From Pinguiococcus pyrenoidosus (Eukaryota > Sar > Pinguiophyceae > Pinguiochrysidales > Pinguiochrysidaceae), in the NCBI GenBank assembly GCA_019677205.1, contig JAAMXY010004171.1, positions 1 through 57,610 on the forward strand: 57,610 nucleotides of DNA. Reading direction: 5' to 3'. Position 1 is the stretch's first letter. Each line of letters begins with the position of its first letter. This document shows, one piece after another, positions 22,075 to 30,766 of this stretch. A model generated the notes under the pieces. That model ran no database searches. It saw only the letters and a program-made list of their open reading frames with translations, and was not told the DNA's origin. The translations under genes and the position numbers were made by a program.

Positions 22075-24090
22075 ATGAGTGGCCTGGGCAGCAAGGAGCA
22101 GGCCGCTCCGGCGGCGCTGAAGAAGCTGGGAGCATGGGAAAAGTACACGTCGGGCTTCGCGTCCAAGATGATGAAGAAGATGGGCTTCAAAGGCCGGCTG
22201 GGCAAAGAAGAGCAAGGCGTCTCTCGCCATCTGGAGGTCAAAGTGCGGCCCGGCCAGATCGGCCTCGGCTACGGAGGCTTCAAGGAGGCCACCAAGATCA
22301 AGGCCAACCAGAAACTCGAGCGAGAGCTCGGCCACAAGAGCGCAGACGCCGCAGACGGCGCAGACGACGGCGAAGACGATGAAGAAGATGAAGACAGCGA
22401 CGGCCGTCTCGACGACAGCAGCGACGACGACGAGCTGCGCTCTCGCCGACGGCGGCGGAAGCGCCACAAGGCCAAGAGCAGCATCGAGAAGCAGGTGGAG
22501 AGCAGCCAGGGGTGGAAGAAAAGCGGTGGCAAAGGCAAGAAAGAGGTGCGCTTCGTGGTGGGAGATGAGGCGGAGACGCAGGAACCGCCACAGAAGCAGG
22601 TCATCATCGACATGCGTGGGCCGCATGCAAAGCTGGTGTCTACGATGGACGACCTGGGCACCGACGCGGATGTCATCGACGAGAGCGTCAGCCGCCAGCA
22701 GCCGCCCAAGCTTGGCGAGGAGCTCCTGCACAACGTGAACCTCTGCGTGGACGTCCTCGCGGCGGACCTTGCGACGGCAAGGCAGAAGGAGCGGGCGGCA
22801 GACAGCACGCGAGTCAGCTCGCAAAGGGAGCTGCAAGACATCCAGCAGCAGAGGAAACGGGTCCAGGAGCACAAAGCGAAGATACAGCTCACGAAGAGCG
22901 GCCTGGGGAAGATGAAGGCCGGCGCCTCCGAGCTTCGGCGCGGAGCCTCTGATGACAGCCGGATCGTCAGGGACATCTGTCGCCTTGCCAGGACGATGCA
23001 CCAAGGCTGCCCGGACGAGTATGCCGCCTTCAGGATGGACTTTCTGGTTGCGAGCTTCATCGAGCCTTTCATCGCTCGCCGGGTCGGCTCCATCGACTTC
23101 TTCGACGCAGCTGCTTCCGCTTCGCTGCTGGATATTTGCGACGTCTGGGAACCGCTGCACGGGCTCCGTGCTGCCGAATACCTTGACGCCATCCTGGCCG
23201 AGGCGCTGGTCCCCCTGCTTCGCAGCGCCCTCACAAACTCGTGGACACCGGACTCGGCCATCGAAGCACGCCAGCTGGCTCGCGTGCTCAAGACCGTGAA
23301 AATCGTCCTCCGAGAGGACCAGTTCGAGGCCCTGCTTGACTCTGCGGTGGTGCCCAAGCTGAAGATGGCAGTTGATAGCTCACGGAGCAACTCGGGCGAC
23401 GAGCTTCATGCGTGGATCCTGCCGTGGGTGAAGATCCTGAAATCGAAGCTACAGGACGTGTTCCCAGCCGTCCGGCAAAAGCTCGCGACGGCCTTCCGGA
23501 AGCTGCATGTTGATGAAGACGCGAGCGCTTCCACCTTGGAGGCCGCAAGGAGCCTCATTGCTCCTTGGTATGGCGTCTTCGATCCGCGCGCCATGGTGGG
23601 CTTTGTGGATCGCATCGTGATGCCCCGGCTAGCCCGCGTTGTGTTCAAGGTGGAGATCGATCCGTCGAATCAAGATCTCAGCGTCCTCCAGGGCGTTCTC
23701 AGCTGGGTGGTGGCGAACGAGAGCAAGGCGGAGGGCGTCGAAGACGGCGGCTTCCTGGCGCCCGAGCAGCTGCTCGCCGTGCTGGAGACGGAGTTCCTTC
23801 CTCGGTGGCTGCAAGTGCTGCATGATTGGCTCAAGCAGGACGGCGTGGCGCTGAAGGAGGTCGCCCAGTGGTACATGGGGTGGAAGGGATTCCTTCCAAG
23901 GTTCGTAACGGACGATCCCAAGGTGACAAGCATGTTTGCCGAGGGCCTCGGCATGATGCGCAGCGCAACGAAGGGCGAACCGTTCAGCCTCAGTGATAGG
24001 ATGCTGGAACACATCCAGCGAAGCGGCAAACGCGCTTGCGAGCTAGCCCTAGAGCGTCGTCGCCACGAGAGAATCATGAGAGACGAGTAA
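22075..24090 (+). CDS. TFIP11: TFIP11/STIP (Ntr1-type) G-patch and GCFC-domain splicing factor
   Basis: An intronless gene of 671 aa. Residues 25-75 form a G-patch (YTSGFASKMMKKMGFKG, GLG...PGQIGLGYGG), the module that activates DHX15/Prp43-type helicases. A Asp/Glu then Arg/Lys-rich stretch (about 95-145) follows. Residues about 230-670 are the helical GCFC-type region (CRLARTMHQGCPDEYAAFRMDFL, ICDVWEPLHG, WILPWVKIL, APWYGVFDPRAM, WYMGWKGFLP). Family members release and disassemble the spliceosome after splicing. Human TFIP11 is about 837 aa, so this copy is compact; it lacks the long N-terminal extension. The start is the ATG of ACAATGAGT. Its 3' end is 82 bp from that of the convergent neighbour. 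Confidence 0.93.
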   Translation: MSGLGSKEQAAPAALKKLGAWEKYTSGFASKMMKKMGFKGRLGKEEQGVSRHLEVKVRPGQIGLGYGGFKEATKIKANQKLERELGHKSADAADGADDGEDDEEDEDSDGRLDDSSDDDELRSRRRRRKRHKAKSSIEKQVESSQGWKKSGGKGKKEVRFVVGDEAETQEPPQKQVIIDMRGPHAKLVSTMDDLGTDADVIDESVSRQQPPKLGEELLHNVNLCVDVLAADLATARQKERAADSTRVSSQRELQDIQQQRKRVQEHKAKIQLTKSGLGKMKAGASELRRGASDDSRIVRDICRLARTMHQGCPDEYAAFRMDFLVASFIEPFIARRVGSIDFFDAAASASLLDICDVWEPLHGLRAAEYLDAILAEALVPLLRSALTNSWTPDSAIEARQLARVLKTVKIVLREDQFEALLDSAVVPKLKMAVDSSRSNSGDELHAWILPWVKILKSKLQDVFPAVRQKLATAFRKLHVDEDASASTLEAARSLIAPWYGVFDPRAMVGFVDRIVMPRLARVVFKVEIDPSNQDLSVLQGVLSWVVANESKAEGVEDGGFLAPEQLLAVLETEFLPRWLQVLHDWLKQDGVALKEVAQWYMGWKGFLPRFVTDDPKVTSMFAEGLGMMRSATKGEPFSLSDRMLEHIQRSGKRACELALERRRHERIMRDE

Positions 24091-24172
24091 GAAGTGAAGG
24101 CGGCTTTCCTGCCCGTGCCACGCTCCGTGATGCTGTCGTCGCCTCTCTCCTCGCTTTCTCCTCTCCTCTCCT

Positions 24173-27100
24173 CTAGAGCCAAGTCGCGTGGTCTTCCCGG
24201 CTTTTTGCGGACAGCTGACCGACTCGTCGTTTCAGCCTGTTCAGCAATCTCACATTGTCTTTGGAGATCATCGGCAGCAGATCCAGCTGCTCCAACTCGG
24301 CGGCGAGAGCGTCGAGCTCCGCGTTCAACCGAAGGCGAATGACCCTCCCCGGCGTGCCCCGCAGCTTCACCAGCTTCTCCAGCGCCGCGATGGAGCGCAG
24401 AGCTTGTTCGTAGGCGTCGCGAATCGCAGCTTGCAAGACCGAGATTCCTGCCTCCAAGTGCAGCATTCTGCATACAACAGGGAGAAAGATGCAGCAGGAG
24501 AACGATACCGACGCGTCAGAAGCCATCAGGGCACCCACAGCAAACCTAGACCTGAGGAAAACCTCCGAGGAATACGCGCACCTTGCTACGGATCGTATGA
24601 AGAGCATGCCAGCCAAGACGAGCGCCTCGCAGGTGCCCCCTGACTTGGCGCTGCCGGCAGCGTCAGGAGCTCCATTCCTTCCCGGCTCCTCCCCGGTTGC
24701 GAAGGTAAGCCACGCGGATTCACACTGAGCAGACCGGGCCGCAAGCTCGAGCATGGTCAGCCGCGGTGAAACCCGCGGATGAGACAGCAGCTTCAGCACG
24801 AGGTCTTCCGTCATGCGGAGGGTTGCCTTGGAACCTTCGCAAACGAGGACCTGCAGCGGTTCCTGCAGGCCCTGCTCGATGAGCGCCTCCAAGACTGCTG
24901 GCTGCTCCGACAGGACTTCATCCACGAAATCGAGCGCCAGCCGCATAGCGTGGGACTGCTTTGGGTTCTGCGGCGCCGTTGGGAAATCTGCGGGGCAGCG
25001 CAAAGCAGCAGTAAGCACGTCACCCATACGCGCCTGCCGCATCCCTCCGACCGGCCCCGTACCTGCTGGGGGACTTTGCGTTGCCTCGTATGGCCACCGC
25101 TCTTTCCCCTCCCCAACGAGAGGTGCGGAGCACATGAGATACACCTCTGCAGAATTGACTGTCAACGAGGCGAGGGCCACTCCAAGCATGCCCCGAACCA
25201 GCACGCAGTCTTGAAGGCTCGCGAGCATCTCATCCTGCGATGGGAACATGGCCTCCTTCGCGCGCTCCTGGGAGGTCGGCTGCACAGGCTTCTGAAGAGG
25301 CGTTGACAGCGTCCCATCGGTAGAGCTCGTCCTCCGCCTCTTGTTCAGCGGCCCAACGGGCGGACTTGCTTCAAGCTTGTCTCGCGCAGCAAAGGGTCGC
25401 TTCTCTCCCGGGCCACCTGACGCGGGAGCGGCTGCCCTGCGAAGCTCCCCGCGGTTCAGCTCTCGCGCGAAGCGCAGCATCACCAGCACAACGCGCAGCA
25501 AATCAGGCTGCTGGAGAGCATGTTGGTGGACGCGAAGGAGCAGCAGCGGTCCGTCGCGAGCGAATTGATCGTACGAGATCAGTTCCGTCGACCCACAGCG
25601 CTTCACGGGGAGTCCAGCCGGGAACAGCGGCGCGAACTGCGCCGCCAGATCCGCGGGACTTTGGCGGCAGCCCGTGATCTTCGCCGCAACCTGCAGTCTC
25701 TGCAGCGTCGGCGCAGTAAGCAGGCGGCACACGGTTGCCAGCAAAAACTTCTGGGGTCGCGCAGTTGCCCGAAGCGTCGCCATCCACGCCTGGCAGAACA
25801 TGGCGGAGAGTCGAGAAAGCGTCTCCCCCGATTCCTTCATTTCGCTCGTCGCTTCCGAGTCGGCCGCCGCAAGCGCCATGCACGAGGGCAGCACATCGTC
25901 AAGCACGAAGGAAGCGCACTGCAACACGCTTCCAGGTGCACGAGCGTCACCGAGGTGAGTCCTCAGCGTGTTGAGCATTTTGCCGAGGTCATCCGCAGGG
26001 CTTTGGGACCTGGCTTCCGCCAGCAGCAGCTCCCGAGCGAGTCCGGAGTCACCATCCTCTGCGAAGCCATGGACCCCTTCGCTGCTCTCTTCTGCCGCGA
26101 TGTCACGCAAGGTGAAGACCTCTGGAAGCTCCAGGCGGACGAGCCTCGTGACCGTATGTCGATATCCGCGAAAGGCGTCGGGAAGCGAGCCAGACTGATC
26201 GACATCCGCAGGCCCCGGGAGGAAGGGCCCCACTGGCAAGAGCGAACGTTCAGCACACACGAACCAGTCCGTGCGGCCTTCCGTGAGGAATCTTCGAAGT
26301 CGGCGAACCGCCAGCGCGTGGATCAGACCGAGAGCTTCTGGTAGAGTTGCTGTTCCACAGGCCGCACCAACCGCATCCGATCGGATCAGAATCCTTTCAA
26401 GCGCCCGCGAAGGCATCAATGGCGCAGGCACCGGGAAGCGATCGAGCGCTTTCCTCATCTGCTGCATCCGCGAAGACGTCTCCGCTGGGATGAGGCCGTC
26501 GAGACGGCCCTCAAAGAGGCATGCGTCTGCTTCCCCATCACAACTTGGCGCATCTCCGTGGATCCACTCCGCGCTTGTGAGGATTCCAACGATGTGCGCT
26601 TCTGGGCGAACCGCCGGGTTCGGAGACGCCATGTACGTCATGATCCAGTTCTGTGCCCGCTGCACGTAGTCGCTTGCTACGATTTCCTGGGAACCGGCGA
26701 ACAGCTTCCACCTGAGCGAGTGTGCGATGCACTCGATGGCCGCAATCCCGGATCGATGCAAATGCTCGGCCCTCAAACTCAGCACGGAGCTGCATAGAGA
26801 GGCCCTCGCAATTTGGCTCCGCTCAAGGACATCTGATATGGCGCGTTGGAAGGGGCCCCCGCCATTCCCATCCATGCTCCTTGAAAAACACAGAGCGCAC
26901 GAGCTGGGCAGTCTTGCGATGGTCTTCACGATGCGTTCAAAGACGGCCCATCGCTTTGCCACAACCGCCATCAGAAGGAGCTTTGCTGCTGGGCACTCTC
27001 GAGCCGCAAGTATCCTATCATGAGAACGACGAGCCGTTCAGCCTGTCGCAGCCATTCCCGTGCGCTCTCGATGCGTCCGCGCTTAGTTCGTACCTGAAGA

Positions 27101-28833
27101 CGTCTACGACGCCATCGAAGAGTTGCTCCGATCCTCGAAAGGTCTCTTGCCCCACGAGAGTCACCAAGAGTGTCCCAGCCAAGGCCACATCCTCGAACAC
27201 GTCCTCTCCTCGCTCGGAACGATGACCATTTGCCGCGAGGTCCGTCTTCACCATCTTGACCAGGAACTTGATGGTGTCCGCCGACAAGGACTTCGCCTTG
27301 TCTTGTTGGCCCAACACCGCAACTAGTGTGCGATACACCACGTCCCTGGGAATGTCTGCGTCCCCTCGCTGCAACTTCTCAAGGAGGTGCTCCAGCAGCA
27401 TCTGAGCCAATCCACCGCGGAGGCTTTCCCAGATGCTTGGCTTGCCATGCTGATGGAATGCGGACGGAGAGCTTCCCGCCGATCCTCTTGGGATCTTCCC
27501 GGACCCGGCTGCAGCCTGCTTCTCCGACAGCAGCATCTCTAGGAAGGAAGCGACATCCCTCGAAAGCCGAAGCGTGATCAGGCACGTCAGCGCGGGGGCT
27601 ACTCCCCTCGCACAGAGCAGGTCCCGGACTTTGAGGGCACACCGGCGCGAGAGCCGTGCAATTCTTACTAATGCGTACTCCGCAGCGAAGGACTGAGACC
27701 GCCAAGCGGAAGGCGCCGACAGACTGAAGGCGCTGAGGGCTCGTCGCAGAGCCGCACTCAGCTTTGCCGCCGCCGGTGCCGCAAGGAGGTCAACCAACGC
27801 GGCCAAGATCGTGTCGATGAGATCTGCGACGAGGGCAGTTTGCGCATGAGCGGCAGACTAGGAAATGAAGGCATCCAGAAGCCTACCTGGTCTGTATCGG
27901 ATTAGGGCGAGGATCATCTCCGGCCCCAACACCACTCTCATAAACTGCTTCGTCAAGCGCGTCAGCCCACTTCCTGCGGCTCTCTCCGCCGACGATGCCT
28001 TGTCGAGAGCGGTGAGGGTTCCCAGCACGGTTGGAGGGCGCTTCTCCGTCGAGCGCGTTTCCTGCTTAACATGGCTGTCCGGGTCGACTTGGGCTTCTGA
28101 CCGATGCGCAACGGCTCGGAAATCCTTCGCAGCCAGCGGCTCCAGAACCAGCGGGGTGAGGCACTTCAACTCGCGCAGCAGCGGCGTGAAGTTAAAGAGC
28201 TGCCGTGGGGAGCCATTGGAGGCCGAGGCGCCTCTGCTCTGCAAGGTCTGGAGGGTCTGGATGCTCTGGAACACCACCTCGACCTTTTCTGCAAGAGACA
28301 GTCCGTCGAATGCCAGCGAGGGGTCTTTCGGCACTTTGGTCAACTCCTTCGCCTTCTCCTGCACCGAGCCGTTCAGTCTCGCCTTCCATTCAGGCGACTG
28401 AAGCAGCTCAAAGGCCTAGGAAAGGCACAGCTCAGCAGGCTAGATGGTGAACACCTTCCAGCAGCTCTTTCGAGTCTCACCTCCTCGACAAGATCGGCGT
28501 CTTCGGCCCTGTCCACCTTGGCGAGGAGCTCTTGCAGCGCTTGTTCTGCCTCCTGGGCCTCCTGAGATGCCGCGTCTGCCGTGCTCGCAACTCTGGCTTG
28601 CAAGAAGAGACGCGTGAGGTGCAACGCCGGTAAATTGTCCTCCAGCTCGCTGAGGGAAAGAGCAGCGCATCGTCAGCCGGCGCCTTTTCTCCGTCCATTC
28701 CGGAGCAGGGGCACCTGTCTGTGACCGTCCGAGCCAGATGGATCGCATCCGCGTTGTCACTCCAGCTCTCAAAGAACGACGGACGCTCGGAGGGCTGCTT
28801 TGCGTCCGGATGAGCTCGAGATCCCGCGCTCAT
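24173..28833 (-). CDS. Large all-helical protein, unrecognised (about 1,440-1,460 aa)
   Basis: Exons (minus strand) are 28715-28833, 28481-28649, 27887-28415, 27094-27823 and 24173-27014; phases 2, 0, 1 and 2 agree at every junction, giving 1,462 aa. A further stop-free 75-nt intron (24988-25062, GTACGG...CCCCGCAG) is likely, which would remove 25 residues. The sequence is Leu/Ala-rich with repeated helix-length hydrophobic blocks, and no membrane segments, zinc motifs or catalytic motifs. A basic patch (LNKRRRT) around residue 1,000 may be a nuclear signal. The look is that of a HEAT-like scaffold subunit, as in transcription or RNA-processing complexes, but I recognise no family. The ATG at 28833 is the first in frame; an AT-rich island lies upstream. 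Confidence 0.72.
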
Positions 28834-29198
28834 TGGCGCCTCGTATACCGGGGAGAAAGTCTTTGTGCAGGGTTTCCAAGTGATCAGGGGATTAGGCCAT
28901 GCCGAGACCGCTGCGACGTCTCCGGCTGGAGCAAAAGAGGGCGCTATGAAGAGAAGGACGGGGGCTTGGTCCTCTGATCTGCAGGGTTTGCTCAAGATCG
29001 AGCTCGAGAAATGGCGGGAAACCCAGGCTTCAAAAGTTTAAATAGTTTCAATATATATTAAAAATTTAAGATGCTATCATATATGAGTATAATATGTATA
29101 TTCTCGTTCACGAATATTTTAAAATAAGCATTCGACTGCTTGCCCCGTGGTCGAAAAGGCGCGCAGTCCTTTGAGCGAGCAGTTCCTGCCGCGAAAGA
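28834..29198. promoter_or_regulatory. Divergent intergenic region with an AT-rich island
   Basis: About 29034-29130 is nearly all A and T (runs such as ATATATATT), in strong contrast to the GC-rich surroundings. It lies between two divergent genes and may act as a shared promoter or DNA-unwinding element. Confidence 0.4.
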
Positions 29199-29842
29199 AT
29201 GAGTGGCTGTCCAGCGAGGCCAGCAACGAACTCGGGGAGGCCAGAGGAGGTTGACGACGTCGCCAACCGGATTCTGGATCGCCATTTCATATGCAGGTAC
29301 CGAAGACCTCCACGCCTTTCGCTCACTGTTGCACGCTCGAACCAATGCGCCTGCCTGCAGAGATCTCGTGGACGCCGTGGCAAAGTGTCGCACGAGTGTT
29401 GTTCAGAACGCGCCAAAGTCTGACAGGTTTGCTCTCGGTTGCCACGCGCGGGTGAATGGAGACTCTCTCATGCCGCCTTCTTACCTCTGCTTTTTTGGGG
29501 GGGATATGCAGTGGAGTGGATCGCTTTGTGGGGCAGATCACCGCCGCTCTTCGCCTTCGACGGACCAATTGCGAGCCGGAGGTCAAGAAGCTGGTGGCTT
29601 GCCGATCGGAAATGGGCTACGTGGCGGCGAAGGTGGAAGACGAATGCGGCGCGATCCTATCTCCGGCAGGACTGAGCATGTTCTTTGACAAGTGCGTCGC
29701 GAAGCAAAGGAGAAAGTACTGGCTGTGGGCAGACAATGCAGCGGTCAATGAGATCTGTGTCGAGGAGCTCAGAAAGTTCCATGGCTGCGCTGCAGAGGTT
29801 CATGACAAGGCCCTGAAGGATCGGGCCAAATCAGCCGAATGA
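29199..29842 (+). CDS. Multi-CX9C (CHCH-type) protein, probably mitochondrial intermembrane space; 5' end unresolved
   Basis: Two exons are secure: one ending at 29426 that starts at or near 29297, and 29512-29842, joined in phase 2. They contain three exact C-x9-C pairs: CRDLVDAVAKC, CEPEVKKLVAC and CVEELRKFHGC. A further pair is ECGAI...FDKC. Twin CX9C motifs are the Mia40-oxidised signature of intermembrane-space proteins, and four CX9C half-motifs recall complex I subunit NDUFA8, though total similarity is not enough to name it. The ATG at 29199 opens a frame that does not join the next exon in phase under any intron I could place, so the true first exon may differ or lie upstream. The following gene begins only 50 bp downstream. 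Confidence 0.68.
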
Positions 29843-29892
29843 GCTTGCGCCCCTGACGCTGGCCGCGATGCATCGCGACGTCGACCTGCATG

Positions 29893-30396
29893 ATGGACTT
29901 TCTGCGATGGTCGCATTCCGCGCCTTCCACCGAGCAGTACGATGGTTTCGCTGCCACGCGGGTGCGGGTTGTGTCCTGCGACGCAGCTGCGAGCAACGGG
30001 GGTGTCGCCTTCACCAGACCTTTCGTAGATTCCCGGTAGCCCTTGCCCTGAGATGGCCCATCCACCATTGCGAGAGCGAGCGAGAGCGATCCTTTTCTTT
30101 CCGGACAATGAGGATGGTTTCGCGTGCTCGGCATTGTTCTTCACGCTGGTCCTGCTACGCCTGGGACGCAGCGAGGGGCGAGGTAGTAGCAAGTGCTTCG
30201 GCGGTGTTTTGGGGAATGCCACTGACACTGCAGGCAGCTCACTTCGGAAGCGCTATGAGATCCGCTCTGGAAAGCCTTCAGCAGCGCGGTGGACTCCATC
30301 AAGGACGCTCTCGGCGGTTCTTCCAAGATAAGCTTCAAGCTTCACGAGCACCGAGCACCGCAGCTTGGGGACGGATCGCTCTGGAAAGAGGAATGA
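29893..30396 (+). CDS. Small multi-exon protein, unrecognised
   Basis: The first exon is 29893-30024 (44 codons from an ATG) ending at a GT. The last exon ends at a TGA at 30394-30396 and carries AVDSIKDALGGSSKISFKLH. The middle is uncertain. One phase-consistent solution uses an exon from about 30115 to 30179, encoding a hydrophobic ALFFTLVLLRLG stretch, and a last exon from about 30260. Composition and codon pattern of both outer exons look coding, and neither matches a longer open frame. No family is recognised. It lies on the same strand as, and only 50 bp after, the CX9C gene. Confidence 0.42.
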
Positions 30397-30766
30397 CCAC
30401 CTGTTTGTTACTATTGGAGTAGCCACTATTAAAGCTCGTCGTGTGCGAAGCTTCACCATCAGCTGATGACACGTGTGCTAAATGCTGGCCAATCTGTCTG
30501 TGTGAAACATGTCCTGAATAGCTGTCCTACTTTTTCTGATTATACATAATTTGAGTATGTTTATTTTATTTTGAAAATGATGGGTGGCTTCATCAAAATT
30601 GCGACATTCCGAGCTGGACTGCTTGAAACACTTACACCCTTGCCCCGACCGCGTTCGAAGATCCCCGTCCACTCGCTGGCTTGGCCTTGGGGCGCGTCGT
30701 GTGGGCCACAGGGAGCTCCGTTCCCTATGCGCGGGCGACCTGAAAGAGTGCGCATGCAATGTGGAG
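30397..30766. other. Intergenic region with an AT-rich stretch
   Basis: About 370 bp lies before the next gene. Bases about 30520-30590 are AT-rich. A short purine/pyrimidine mix follows with no recognisable element; open frames upstream of 30767 are probably 5' untranslated. Confidence 0.4.

Noticed and set aside
21988-23160. 390-codon minus-strand frame opposite TFIP11
   Set aside because: No protein-like motif, and it overlaps a well-supported G-patch gene.
29868-30422. 184-codon plus-strand frame
   Set aside because: It reads His/Arg/Cys-rich without motifs, while other frames in the same place give better coding blocks that would splice.
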